From assembly GCF_001625215.2 (NCBI RefSeq), contig NC_030385.2, forward strand, positions 7,495,135 through 7,559,134: DNA of 64,000 bases, given 5' to 3'. Source of the stretch: Daucus carota subsp. sativus (Eukaryota; Streptophyta; Magnoliopsida; Apiales; Apiaceae). Shown in pieces: positions 33,431 to 45,695 of this stretch. The position numbers and the translations under genes are program-made. Below the pieces are notes generated by a model that was not told the origin of the DNA, made no database searches, and saw only the letters and a program-made list of their open reading frames with translations. Every line of letters begins with the position of its first letter. Within the stretch, counting starts at the first letter, position 1.

Positions 33431-36251
33431 ATGGCTGGAAGCTTGGATGGAAGTTATGACCAAGGTAGCCAGTCGGATGAAAGCAGTCAATTTGAGAGAT
33501 ATCATATTGAACCATTCTATGATGCATTTATATGCCCTCTATCAAAACAAATTATGCGCGATCCTGTTACTTTGGAAACTGGCATAACTTATGAGCGAGA
33601 AGCCATTGAAAACTGGTTCAAAGATTGTAAGGAGAATGGAAGAAAGCTAGTCTGTCCAATAACATTAAAAGAGTTAAGGAGTACAGATCTGAACCCAAGC
33701 ATTGCTTTGCGCAGCACAATTGAAGAATGGAATGCTAGGAATGAAGCTGCTCAACTTGATATTGCTCGTAGATCACTGTCAGTAGGCAATCCAGAAACTG
33801 AAATCATGGATGCTCTAAGGTTCATTCAGAAGCTTTGCCAAAAGAATCTCTCCAGTAAGCGAGTTGTTCGTAATTCAAATCTTATACCCATGATCATCGA
33901 CATGTTGAAGAGCAGTAGTCGTAGAGTAAGATGCAAGGCACTAGGAACCCTTCATAGTGTAGTCGAAGACGACTCTGATAATAAGGTGTTTTGGCTAATG
34001 GCTGGCTGCTGCATTGTTCAGATCTTTTCAAATACTCTGTGCACTAACAATTTAATGTATCTTCTGTGTCTTTGTACTGGCAGGAAGTTATGGCTGAAGG
34101 GGATACTGTACGGACAATAGTTAAGTTTTTGTCTCATGAAAAATCCAAGGAGAAGGATGAAGCCATCTCTTTGCTTTGTGAGCTTTCGAAATCTAGGACA
34201 GTCTGTGAAAAAATTGGATCCATCAATGGAGCCATCCTTATTTTAGTGGGAATGACTGGCAGCAAATCTGAAAATCCTCTTACTGTTGAAAAGGCTGAAA
34301 AAACTCTGGAAAATTTGGAGAAGTCTGAGAGTAATGTTAAGCAGTTGGCTGACTATGGTAAACTACGGCCACTCCTGACACTCCTCCTTGAAGGTACTTC
34401 TGCTGCCTTAAATTTGTCTACTCTTATGAATGATAGTAAAGAGGCATTCATATAGTCATGCCGTTCATATGGTTACAAAATGAGACTCTTTTATATTATC
34501 AGAATTCATATTATCTACATAATTATATTTATAGATATTAAGATCTGGATTTTTAGCCCCTTCTTGGGTACGGCCCTGAGTAAAAATGTGTTTCGTTTTA
34601 GATAAACTTTTGTACTTCTTAGTGTATTAATGAACTTGATTGTAATGAACATGTTGCAAAACTTACATTTTCAGGTCCAGAGGAAACCAAACTATCCATG
34701 GCTGTGTACCTTGGTGAACTAGTACTCAACAATGACATGAAAGTATTTGTGGCAAAAACTGTTGGTTCATCACTAGTTGATCTTATCAAAGTTGGTAGCA
34801 TGCAGTCAAAAGAAGCTGCTTTAAAGGCATTGAGTCAGATATCGTCTTTTGAGGCTAGTGCCAAGGTTTTGATAGACGAAGGGATACTACCTCCTCTAGT
34901 AAAGGATCTCTTCAATGTTGGTAAGCACCAGCCTACACGATTGAAGGAGGTATCTGCTACAATTCTGGCAAACATCGTAAAGTCAGGCTCTGACTTCTAT
35001 TCTATCCCTGTTGGACCCAACCACCAGACTCTGGTTTCAGAAAACATACTCCACAAACTTCTCCGTCTGATTAGCAATACCGGGCCAGTGATAGAATGCC
35101 AGCTTCTTCAGGTTCTTGTTGGACTAGCTAATTCTCAGACTACAGTTCACAGTGTTGTTGCTGCAATCAAGAGCTCTGGGGCTACTATCAGTTTGGTGCA
35201 CTTCATTGAAGTTCCACAGAAGGATCTTCGTGCAGCTTCCATCAAACTTCTTCAAAACCTCTCTCCACACATGGGCCAGGAATTAGCTCATAGTCTACGT
35301 GGTCCAGGGGGGCAACTCAGTTGCTTAATCCAAATCATATCAGAAAATGTTGTCATCACCGAAGAGCAAGCAGCAGCAGCCAGGCTCTTGGCTGATCTCC
35401 CAGAAAGGGATGTGGGCCTCACAAGACAGATGCTTGATGAAGGTGTCTTTCAGTTGGTCATCTCCAGGGTGATAAGTATCCGGCAGGGAGAGACTAAAGG
35501 TGGCCGCTTTATGACTCCCTATTTAGAAGGGCTTGTTCAGATTCTGGCAAGGGTTACCTTTGTCCTTGCTGAGGAACCTGAGACTATCAGACTGTGTCAA
35601 GAGCACAATATTGCTTCAATTTTCACTGAAATGCTTCAGTCAAATGGGCTGGACAATGTGCAGATGGTTTCAGCTATGGCTTTGGATAATTTATCCCAAG
35701 AATCCAAGAACTTGACAGAGTTGCCCGAGTTGCCATCACCTGGTTTTTGTTTTAAATTTTTTCCTTGCTTTAGCAAAACTACTGTCATAACCGGATTATG
35801 TAGAGTTCATAGAGGGAGATGTTCACTAAGGGACACCTTTTGTCTCGTGGAAGGGCAGGTTTTGGAGAAGTTGGTGGCCCTTCTAGATCACACTAATGAT
35901 AAGGTAGTTGAGGCTTCACTTGCAGCCATGTCAACTTTGCTAGACGATGAAGTTGATATAGAAAATGGGGTGACTATGTTGTGCGATACAGATGCAGTCA
36001 AGCCTATACTTACTATTTTAATGGAGAAACGAACGGAGACCTTGAGGAGGAGGGCAGTTTGGGTTGTGGAAAGACTTCTGAGGGGTGATGATATAGCATT
36101 TGAAGTATCCGCTGAACCCAACATCATCACAGCCCTTGTCGATGCTTTTCAGCATGGTGACTATCGAACAAGACAAATTGCTGAGCACGCCCTAAGGCAT
36201 ATCGACAAGATCCCGAATTTCTCTGGTATTTTCCCAAATTTGGGACAGTAA
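33431..36251 (+). CDS. PUB43/44: U-box/ARM-repeat E3 ubiquitin ligase, PUB43/44-like
   Basis: Three coding exons (33431-33985, 34084-34393, 34675-36251) give 813 residues. The U-box spans about residues 30-103 (FICPLSKQIMRDPVTLETG, then LVCPITLKELRSTDLNPSIA), with no zinc-binding cysteine pattern, as expected of U-boxes. The rest is a series of helical ARM-type repeats (for example KSSSRRVRCKALGTLHSVVE and KEAALKALSQISSFEASAKV) to the C-terminus. The protein should receive ubiquitin from an E2 and pass it to substrates bound by the ARM region. Arabidopsis PUB44/SAUL1 of this subclass acts at the plasma membrane in senescence and immunity; a shared role is inference. The Met at 33431 matches the family N-terminus MAGS.DGSYD. 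Confidence 0.93.
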
Positions 36252-36870
36252 AAATTCATTTACTCCATTACTGAGACAATGAAATTTAAGGGCCATGCAG
36301 TCATTGAATTTTGACCTCTTACTGGTTTTAAGAAGCATCATAGGAATTACGTTGGTGTAGCATCATAAGGTTGCAGTAGATAGCAATTATCCCTCAGATC
36401 ATATTCCCCCTACTTTGTATAATTGTATATGTGTATACTCATTGTGAACATAAATAATATAATTTCTTGCTAATCTTTATTCAAGTTTGGGAGACAAGTT
36501 ATTTCTACGCAACAGAGCAAGAACAAAGGAAGCAACGACCTTGTCTGAACCTATTATCACGTAGAAATGACATGCTAAACTTGCGACTCATATTATATAG
36601 CTAAAAAAAGTTGCTACTAAATATTCTTTGTTTTTTTTTTTATAAAATTTCAGAAATCAAATGTTCAGATATACTGCATAACAAAATAAAGATAAACCCG
36701 GGCTTACTTTTCGTAGATCAGATAGTATTAGAATAGTCGAAATGTTACACAGATGACGAAGAAATACATCAATATGAGAGCAATTTGTAAAATGGAATGT
36801 TAAGGAGTCCCCAGGAGAGCTAATTGAAGCCAGATTTCTTGAAACTAATTACAGGGTTTGTCATCGAGCA
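36252..36870. other. Convergent 3' regions
   Basis: 3' UTRs of the U-box gene (+) and the F-box gene (-) meet here. A poly(A)-type AATAAT lies near 36454 for the plus gene. No other coding region is seen. Confidence 0.5.
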
Positions 36871-38607
36871 CTACAAATGGAGCACCGCCAATGATTTTGT
36901 CAGACAGGATGAAGCATCGACCTCGTGAGCCACATGATTCCTTGAAATATGATCCCAATTTGATTCCGCAACAGAGACATCGCACACAGTTAAAAAATCT
37001 AAGACCTGCCCAAAGATTTTAAACATTTCAACCCCAAATATTAGATTCCTGTCAGCAACAAAAGCAGCATTCCAGTCCAAAGGAGCGTCAGGATGAACAG
37101 AAATTTCAGTCCAAGTTAGATACATGAGATCAAGTTCCCACAGCTTTCGAACAGCTTTATTTCTTCTGCCAATTTGCCCATCCCCTTCACACCATGAGAC
37201 AGATAGCATGAAGAGCCTATGGTTGCAAGATATGAGTTTTGGGTAGTATTCCTGGACACGTGGAGGGAATGGAGTCATTTGAATGCCAACCCAAAAGCCT
37301 CGCTCTATGTCATAGCCTGCAAGCTTATCGTTTTCTGAATAAACATAAAACATCCCATTACAGACCACTCCAGAACAAACAATCCCGAAATCTACAGGAA
37401 GCCTTTGAATTTCCATCCATTTATTTGATGCAGAATCATATATCTCCCCAGAGTCTAAAGGTTCATCCCAATTTCCAACACCGCCTACAGCAATTAGCAC
37501 AAACCTTTTACGAACTTTGGCACTAGAATGGTCACTTTTTGGTCTAACAAACTTGTTTGATTTCATACTAGAGAAGAATGAAACTTCATTCTCATCTAGA
37601 GAGCTCCTGACTTGACGTCTAACAGACAGCCTGTGAGGATCCTCATAAACATCTGATACGCCACCAACACGTGACCTGAGGAAACGTCTATCCTGTCGAA
37701 CATGCTGATTTTTAATGATAGAACAATCTGAACAGATTTCGTATGTACCCAAAATAGGTGCTGATCTCGCATACTTCATAGATGCAGCTTTGCGCCATGA
37801 TTTTGTAAGGGGGCTAAATACCACCACTCCTTTGTGCGTCTTGTAGGAGCTTCTGTCCATTTTACCGAAGTTGTTCAAACTAGAACAGCCTCCAATAACA
37901 TAAACATCATCCTGAATACTTGCAACAGAAAACATGAACCTTCCTTTGAGGACTTCAGCATCTATTTTGTGCCACTGGTTGAAGGAAACATCAAAGGCAT
38001 GGATCTCTCCTGAACAAAAACCATCTTTGATAACACCAAAAACAAATAACCACGGAGTCTGATACAAACCTTCACGTCTAAGCTGCATGAACCGAGATGT
38101 TCTCGTCATGTTTCTCCACTTTTTGCACACAAGGCGTGCAGTCATGAGACTGGTCAGTGGAAGTCTCATCAAACACATTTCCAAGATATCATCAGGAAGA
38201 AAGACGTGCATTCCGCTACTTCGTTGTGATTCTTTAAGTTCTAAAATCTTTTTGTTAGTTTTCTTCCAAAACTTGTCCTTCACCCCATATGAAAAGCAAT
38301 CCACAGCGGTTTCCTCAGTCCCACAAATTGTGTTGTACCCTTTGCCTTCTTCACTGGCATTTGATCGTCTCTTACCAACCATATCACCAAAATCTTCAGT
38401 TGCGTCAGCACCTACTTTACAACCTCCACTCCTACCATACAAAGTGAGACATCTAAAGGAGATACCTGCAGTATCATCCTCTTCTCCACTTGTAACACTT
38501 TTCTTCTTCAGTTTTTGGCTTATGCTTTTGACCCTGCGTTTTGATGCGCTCGGCACCTCAAGATCCTGCCGAAATGATGCTTCTCTAGCCGAACTTTCAG
38601 GAATCAT
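36871..38607 (-). CDS. F-box/kelch-repeat protein (At5g42350-like)
   Basis: A single uninterrupted coding exon of 578 residues. The F-box is at about 136-180 (FLPDDILEMCLMRLPLTSLM, ARLVCKKWRNM) and should bind SKP1 in an SCF ubiquitin ligase. Kelch-type repeats follow, with paired glycines (VYVIGG near 236-240, VLIAVGGVGNWDEPLDSGEI further on) and conserved WMEI/W..I positions, forming a substrate-binding propeller. The N-terminal 130 residues are basic and low-complexity, as in this plant subgroup. The start at 38607 follows a leader intron; no in-frame Met upstream looks better. The target is unknown. Confidence 0.88.
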   Translation of the reverse strand: MIPESSAREASFRQDLEVPSASKRRVKSISQKLKKKSVTSGEEDDTAGISFRCLTLYGRSGGCKVGADATEDFGDMVGKRRSNASEEGKGYNTICGTEETAVDCFSYGVKDKFWKKTNKKILELKESQRSSGMHVFLPDDILEMCLMRLPLTSLMTARLVCKKWRNMTRTSRFMQLRREGLYQTPWLFVFGVIKDGFCSGEIHAFDVSFNQWHKIDAEVLKGRFMFSVASIQDDVYVIGGCSSLNNFGKMDRSSYKTHKGVVVFSPLTKSWRKAASMKYARSAPILGTYEICSDCSIIKNQHVRQDRRFLRSRVGGVSDVYEDPHRLSVRRQVRSSLDENEVSFFSSMKSNKFVRPKSDHSSAKVRKRFVLIAVGGVGNWDEPLDSGEIYDSASNKWMEIQRLPVDFGIVCSGVVCNGMFYVYSENDKLAGYDIERGFWVGIQMTPFPPRVQEYYPKLISCNHRLFMLSVSWCEGDGQIGRRNKAVRKLWELDLMYLTWTEISVHPDAPLDWNAAFVADRNLIFGVEMFKIFGQVLDFLTVCDVSVAESNWDHISRNHVAHEVDASSCLTKSLAVLHL

Positions 38608-39650
38608 GTTGTTTCATAATTACAGAATATGGAAACTAAATCATTACTATCTATGACTTTGCAGGCATGAAAAACCTTAAACTCTTATACCTGCCATAAG
38701 AAAGAAATCTAGAAAAGGTTAGACATATCATATCACCCACAACAAACAGACAAATGCAATAATGAAGACGTGTTAAGTGTTAAAAAAAACACGAAAACTT
38801 GACAATAGAATTAGGCAGGTTCTCCCTAAGGAAACCTCGTACAGTCTCAAGAAATCGCTAAGAAAAAGTTGGCGACAGAGCTAAATAATCATTTCAAACA
38901 AGTTCCCGGAAAGCAAACATTTGTCATCATAATGTATTAATTACCGCCTCATATTCTAGTGTCATGGCATGAAGCAACAAACTTAGAATCCCTCAAATGG
39001 TCCAAAATTAATATCCACACGCTCCTGCGCTCCACATTTATTAACTACTATAAACTTCACTAACAGTATAATCACCTTAAAAAGGCCTGTGCGTCCACAG
39101 TCTCGCTAATTGAGATTAGGTATGCGTACATCTTAGCCTCATTAAACTCTACGAGCGGGATAGACCGAGTACGTTTGATTTAAATAATAGGTGCCCTAAC
39201 TTGAATTAGCAAGTGCTTAAATCTGTCCTAAACATAATATAATCAATTCAGAAAACAGCATTAATCAGATTAGACACACTATGAACATCAATTCAAATCG
39301 CGAATCCCGATTTATATACAAATCACAAGTTTTCACCGGTACATTCTAATTGATTATCATTTGAGCGTAAGCCTATCTATACAGAACAGATCCGTATGAG
39401 AAACAAGGAGACAATATAAAAATGAATAATCAAAGAACTAAAACAAGAAAATCAGAGAGAGAGAGAGAGAGAGATTATACCTGTAAAAAGAACATGAGAG
39501 ATCGAAGAAATGTAGTGGCAAGCAACAGAGAACGCAACGAATTGAATCGTATGAGTGTATGTCAATGAAGGATGAGTATGAGATTTAAAGGGCGAGAATG
39601 AGAGAGAGAGAGGGTAAAGGGGGTGTTGCTGCTGACTTGGCTTTTTCACC
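38608..39650 (-). promoter_or_regulatory. Leader with 5'-UTR intron of the F-box gene
   Basis: On the minus strand, an exon ending TTTTTACAG|GTATAATCTC gives a donor near 39479, with an acceptor near 38696 (TATGGCAG). The leader intron of about 780 bp carries (CT)n at 39454-39474, and another CT-rich leader stretch lies near 39600-39612. The transcription start probably lies near 39.6 kb. Confidence 0.5.
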
Positions 39651-39749
39651 GCTTTGATGCCTTCTTTATCTTTTTCTTTTAGTAATCAATTTACCATCCC
39701 ATCGAGCCCCCCATTTTTAATTTTTTTATTTATTGCATATATTATTTTA

Positions 39750-39941
39750 CGGTTTTTCTATGGTGTGCCCATGTACACATGCTAAGCGCGGAAAATTTTG
39801 TACTTTGATCATTTTGATTGGCTCCTATCTCATGATAATGGTGGACCCCCTGCAAATACACCAACCACACCAATCAAAATCTCCCAAATACAAAAATTTC
39901 CGCGCTTAGCATGTGCCCATGGGCACACACTAGCCAAACCG
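39750..39941. mobile_element. Mutator-type MITE, copy 4 (complete)
   Basis: A 192-bp element with ends CGGTTTTTCTATGGTGTGCC and GGGCACACACTAGCCAAACCG, also paired ATGCTAAGCGCGGAAA/TTTCCGCGCTTAGCAT further in. A perfect 9-bp target duplication, ATTATTTTA, flanks it (39741-39749, 39942-39950). Length of duplication and terminal structure point to the Mutator superfamily. It lies about 100 bp upstream of the F-box transcript region. Confidence 0.92.
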
Positions 39942-40211
39942 ATTATTTTATTACTGCCATCAATTACATATGGATCCACGTGGATGTTATTGCTGTCGGC
40001 CGATGGTTCTCTGCAACAGTGTTGACCTTTTTTACAGATACAGCTAGGGCTATATAGATTTCGGACGGTGCTAATTGTAAGAGATGGTTTAACTCGTATA
40101 CCATTTTTTTTGGATGAAATTTTACGATTATAATTTTTTTTTAAATATTTATAGTACCTTTTAATTATTCAACAAGGCTCGCTTTGATATGAATATACCA
40201 TACTAATTCGT

Positions 40212-40485
40212 TAGGATCAGGATGAAGTTTGGGTGGACCTAAGTGGAGGTCCGAATGTTGAAGAATGAACGGATGAGTTGTGGTCAGAAGAGAAATGCCG
40301 CTCGAACCCAGAGTTAACTGATTCTCCCCAAAATGCATTGAGGCGCAGTATTTGACTGAATATCTAGTGGTAAAGCACCATTTCAGTGCGGGCCGCGAGA
40401 GCGGTACTGAATCGCGACAAACTCCTAGATATGACCTCAAACAAGGTCAAGGCCGACCAGTAAGACGATGGGGTCAAGCGCATCT
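40212..40485 (+). pseudogene. Nuclear insert of plastid 23S rRNA (NUPT), decayed
   Basis: Long stretches match plastid/bacterial 23S rRNA: CTCCCCAAAATGCATTGAGG, GTGCGGGCCGCGAGAGCGGT, CTAGATATGACCTCAAA and GTAAGACGATGGGG, in native order. Preceding sequence (GGATGAAGTTTGGGTGGACC, AAGTGGAGGTCCGAA) continues the match. Many substitutions and small deletions show an old transfer. The fragment covers roughly the middle part of the 23S molecule and cannot be a functional rRNA gene. Confidence 0.85.
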
Positions 40486-40875
40486 TAATCGCTAAACATG
40501 GTATTTTTACCTGTCTAATGATTAAAAAATGATGAATATATTAAAATTTATTATATTTTGATCGCTGAATATTCATCCAGTCATCGATAAATCATATGTT
40601 ACTTAAACCGTCCTAGACAACCAACTAAAATAGAAAAATCTCAAAACCAATTGAAATATAACATATGCATATCTGGGAGATGAATAAAAATACAATGAAG
40701 TCAAATTTTGAGAAATGTTAGTTCACTGATTGTCGGGGAAAACATCAAACTAAAAACGGAGGAAATTCTGTGAAATCATGTGCGAGAGGGTGTATATTAA
40801 TTGTGTGCGATGATTTTTAAATGATGAATATAACTGCATATGTGACTAAGATTTAAGAGGAGTTTCAAATTTGTA

Positions 40876-41128
40876 CTTCCTCAGTCCCAATTCTTTTTGC
40901 TTGTTTGACTTTTTATGGTCAAATTGACCAAATTTTGACTGAAATTTATATATATTAAATCATTGAAAAAGATAAGAAATATATTACCAAAATCTACATT
41001 TGTTCTACTTTAAGATGTATGTTTCGGATTTTGAAAATCATATAAGAATAATTAGTTATTATGGATTAAAGTTTGGTCAATTTGATCATAAAAAGTCAAA
41101 CAAGCCAAAAGAATTGGGACAGAGGTAG
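40876..41128. mobile_element. Stowaway-type MITE
   Basis: Ends CTTCCTCAGTCCCAATTC and GAATTGGGACAGAGGTAG are inverted repeats, and TA flanks both sides. The interior pairs again (TTTGACTTTTTATGGTCAAA with TTTGATCATAAAAAGTCAAA), a near-perfect hairpin. Confidence 0.88.
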
Positions 41129-41561
41129 TATTATTTTGGGGATGAAAAACAACTTTAAGAAAACAGCTTTGATGGGTTTCGAAATTCGACCAACTCTGTC
41201 AGGATATTCACATTCAAAATGGTAAACCAATCCTCTACAACTGCCATATGCCCATTTAAAAGCAAATCTAGATCATCAGAACTATGGTTACAGCTAAAAA
41301 AGCTATGACAGAAAATAACAAGTGAAGCTCTTGTACAACAAGGCAACTCCTCAGGAGTCAGGACCTAGCAAGTAGTAACCAACAAACGACGCAAATCAAC
41401 TTTTTACATGATTTTTAACAGAACAAAATAAACAGACTAAAACAACATTCTACAAGTTATATATTTTCCAAAATTAAGAAACCAAATCAACCCAATAGTG
41501 CCGATGCTGCATCCCTTGAACAGGCGCTTCTTTACAGGTCTCCCTTCATCCTCAACATTTT

Positions 41562-44500
41562 TCATCCACCTAAAACACCTTTGAGAAGATTAAGTCCGTC
41601 CGCTGATATACTCCTGTGGACCTCGGTATGGGGAACGTCTATCGGAGGGGGAGGATCGGTGGAGAAACATACAACAATAACAGTCAGATTATCACAACTA
41701 TTGCGCTTGAAGGCTTCCCTTACTAGCTCTCTGGAGCATCTCTCAGGATCATTGTGCAGCATTAGTTCTTTTCTTGCTGTTGTTACAGCACACTGGCTGC
41801 TCATCACATCCCAGAGACCGTCGCATCCTATTATTAGGAATTCATCCTCTTCTGCCAGTTCAATCTCCTGCAATTCCGGCTCTGCACTCAAGGGTACGGC
41901 AGAGCCTTTTGAACCTTTCATGTGCCAATCTCCAATAGCACGAGATACAGATAATTGTCCATTAAGATACCCATCATAGATCACTCCCCCGAGTCTTTCA
42001 ATTCTTGTTCTCTCTGATGAGCAATTTGGCTTGTGATCTTTAGACAACTCAAATGCTCGCCCACGTCTCCCTAGAACAGCTCTACAATCCCCTACATTGG
42101 CTACAACCAACAGTCTGCAAATAGTACAGCCATGTTACAGATACGCCTTAAAACCACAAAGTTGAAGGTGATGCCCAAAAACCAATAACTTAAAAAATAC
42201 AGGACATTCAATAGCTACATGTAGAGTGATCCATTGACAAGGACTATTAGCAGTAGACCAAAGTAGTCAAAGAGTGGTCACTCATTTTGTACACATTGGG
42301 AAATACCAATATGCTTTGAGTAATATAACGTGCACAGCCAAATTCCATAATACACTATAACACACACGATCAAAAAAAGAGATACTAGCCATCCACCTAT
42401 CAGACTGAGAAAAAGAAGCACTTACTTCCCACATATGAGAGCAGTTAGTGCAGTAGTCCCAGAGGAGATGTCTAGATGATTTTCATCGGCAAACGCATGA
42501 TCTGCTTTTAAAAAGGCATTTCTTATCGCCTTGTCCAGGCAGACAGGGAAATGAGAGTCATCAAGTATAAATTTGAGGATGTTTTTTCTAACAAAAGATG
42601 CTGCATCAATACCACCATGACCATCAAACACCTGTTGAATAAGCACTATGTCAACAACTATTACATAAATGGCATTGATAAGTTCTCAAACTGCAATAGA
42701 CAAACCAAAATCTGCTTCTCAGATTCGTGCACTAAACGTTCAAATGGATATCACTGAGCATATGTACTGTTGAGAGCAACCTCACATGAATAAATTACAC
42801 ACCCCAAGTAAATTATATTGTGTCTCCGATCAGCATCATTCCAAAACACAATAGACAAGCAGCATTCAGCAATATAAATTCATTATCTTAAATTACTTTG
42901 GACTTCACCACAACAAATGTATCACACTCAAGGACCTAAAACTAAATAACCAATACAATAATGGAAGTAACGTGTACCATATAATAATAATTTATGATGC
43001 ATAACAAGTTCCATCAAATTACATAATCCTTAACCATAATCTTAGGTGGAAGTATACATAATTAGGTGAAGCTCAAAAGGAATGAAGCGGGAAAAAAATC
43101 ATAATGCATTTAGCCAAAAAAAAAAAAAAAGATCAATGCAGCAACCATCTCATATCATGTTTTTGCATAAATGCAAAGGAAAGAAACGAACTCTACACAT
43201 TGATGGAGCATACAAGATATGTGTTCTCATGTACCGAGAAATGATACAGAACAGATAACAGTTTGCATGCACACGCTCCACACTGAGAAAGTTATGATTT
43301 CACATAAATTGATAAACATAGAGCTCATATCATCACACTGTCCTTGAAAATTAGCCACAAAAATAACCAAGGGAAAACTTTTTGCAGCACAGAAACGTTA
43401 CAAAATGCAACCTTCTGTCAAAACACTGCAGTGTGCAAGTAGTAAATTGCATAACATGCTCTCTCAAACACCTAATAACTATATATTGCAATCACAAACT
43501 CATTACAGTTATTTGACATATACATCAGGGCCAGACTTACCATAACCTCACAAGAGAGCAACCAAGTGTTGGCACTGATCTTTTTTTTATAGTAAAGTCC
43601 AGTTTTTAATTTTTCATACACTTCAGCAGATCAGAACTATGATACAGTACATTTTACAATTGCTTGTACTCACACACTTTGACAAAAGTTCTTTGGCATA
43701 CATCAGGGCCACAATTACCATACCATCAAAATTCACAAGAAAGCCACCAAGTGCTGTTACAGATTTAATTTTTATAGCAAATTTCACTTATTAATTGATT
43801 TGTACACTTCAGCAGATCAGAGTTATCTTATTGGTCAATCTAGAAAGATATAAAAGGGAAATAATATCTTCCCTAGTAGCAAAAAATAAAGGAAAATGAT
43901 ACTTACCAAAGCTATCTAGCGGACATTGTGTCAAAAAGCATTCTTATCGTTTGCATTTAACATCCTAAATAGGTTAGAAAACCTTAAATATCCCTTGTTA
44001 ACATGCTAATGCTATCAACATGCTATAATTGCCGAAGTTGACACTTAAAACACCTCTAGATGACAGATTGAACTAAGCTAAGATGCAACCAAAAAATGCA
44101 CAATGGAGGACACAACATATACATACAACAAAATGTAATAGAAACAAATAAAACCACGGACATAGACTTTAGCAGCAGGCAAAGTGAACAATAGTCAACA
44201 TAGGAATTACAGCAAGAAACAGTAAAAGTAGTGAAAAGTTGCAAACCCCATAAAAAGCTCCACCCGAAGGGAAATTCGCACTAGCATCTGCACCTGCACC
44301 TAATTCTTCTAGAAGATCATTTATACATATGTGTTCATCCTCCATATACTGCTTCACTCCTTTCTCAGCGCAGCTTCCTGACCGAAACACTGGTACGAAT
44401 TCTGAGTTTCTATCTATAGGAGACTTAATGCCATGGACCCCACAGTCAGATTCCTGGCCAAGATTAAGATGGCATGTTAGTCACGTGACTTAAAAGTTTG

Positions 44501-45695
44501 AGGCTGTGTAGGGAAGGGCAAAAAGGGAAACATCGTAAACATGCCTTATGTATACTCGGCCAGGCCAAGCAACAGTATCGTACCACATTGATGACTCATT
44601 AAATATAGATTTTATAACGAAAAGGGTTAAAGTGGACCCCAAATTCTTTTTTGCTATGACCATTAGAATACAAGCGAACACTTGAAGTCATGTAATTGTA
44701 AGAGAATTTAGATGCTTGTCACCAAAAAAACGTCATAACATTACTATATTCTATATGCAACTCTGTAGCAGCAAGCGACAAAAGTATTTTGCATGGAATC
44801 AGCTCACAAACATTATTATATGTCTAGCGATCTACTTTATATTCTATTCAAATGAAAACGTACAAGAAAATGCTGTCGAGTACTGCATGAATCAAATTGC
44901 ACGTGTTAACTAAATCATCACTCATGAACAGTTCTGTTAAAAGAAAATTATTAGTCACAGATGAGAAACCACAAGGCAAACTCAACAACAATCACATTCC
45001 ATGCAAAAAAGGTGATCAAATATGATTGGAGTGAACATGGATAATATCTGAATTTACACTTATGCTATTTTATGCATTCATTAGGTCAAAATTTGAAAGA
45101 CTTGAAATAGCGGTCTTCAAGCTTCTTCTATCTATCAACTTGAAAACTAACATCTCCCCAACAAGTAGTACAAAATGTCAACAAGAAGGCACTTGCATCC
45201 GCTACAGCTCAGTTTTATAATACAGTATACAGAAAATCAGAGCATGTATGATATTCTCATTTCTTGTATGCAACATATATACAGATAAATGGTTGTGGTC
45301 TTGTGCAGTGCAACAATCAGATATCACAAAAGGAGAAGTTAACTCAAAGTAAAGCCATTATTGTTCTTAATTCACAATAACTCCACTACTTCAACAGCTT
45401 GACAATTTGCTTCCCTTCACTGAATCCAAATCAACAAATATATTCATGTTACAAATCATATACTAACTAAACTCAAACTTCCACGGGGGGTTTCGCTTAC
45501 CAAATCAACAGCAGGTCCTGTATCTGTAAGAGAAGTTACACTATGGCGGACAACGGAGTGATGCCTAGGAGGTCTTCCATGTTCAATCTGCTTCAAATCA
45601 GCTGAATTATCGGAAACTCCATCATTCTCAACAGTCCCTTGATTATCATCTACACCACCTTCTAACACCCTATATGCTTCCATATTGCTATCCAA
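41562..45695 (-). CDS. Protein phosphatase 2C (PP2C27-like clade)
   Basis: Four coding exons on the minus strand: 45501-45695, 44247-44453, 42426-42631 and 41562-42114, giving 386 residues. PP2C motifs are in order: [17 protein letters not shown] (metal-binding Asp), [42 protein letters not shown] (metal-binding Asp) and [14 protein letters not shown] (metal-binding Asp). It should dephosphorylate Ser/Thr using two Mg/Mn ions. The acidic and basic N-terminal leader of about 95 residues is plant-specific. The closest clade I recognise is that of Arabidopsis PP2C27/PP2CG1, linked to salt stress; this assignment is inference. Exon junctions all keep frame. Introns 1 (1.05 kb) and 2 (1.6 kb) are large and unremarkable apart from a tandem duplication. 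Confidence 0.93.
43518..43830. repeat. ~176-bp tandem duplication in PP2C intron 2
   Basis: TACATCAGGGCCA.ACTTACC ... CACAAGA..GC.ACCAAGTG ... CTTCAGCAGATCAGA occurs twice (from about 43521 and 43697), imperfectly conserved. Confidence 0.7.

Noticed and set aside
32572-36251. U-box, IRE1 and MLO as a linked defence cluster
   Set aside because: They are separated by unrelated housekeeping-type genes and share no visible regulatory motif; proximity alone does not support a functional cluster.
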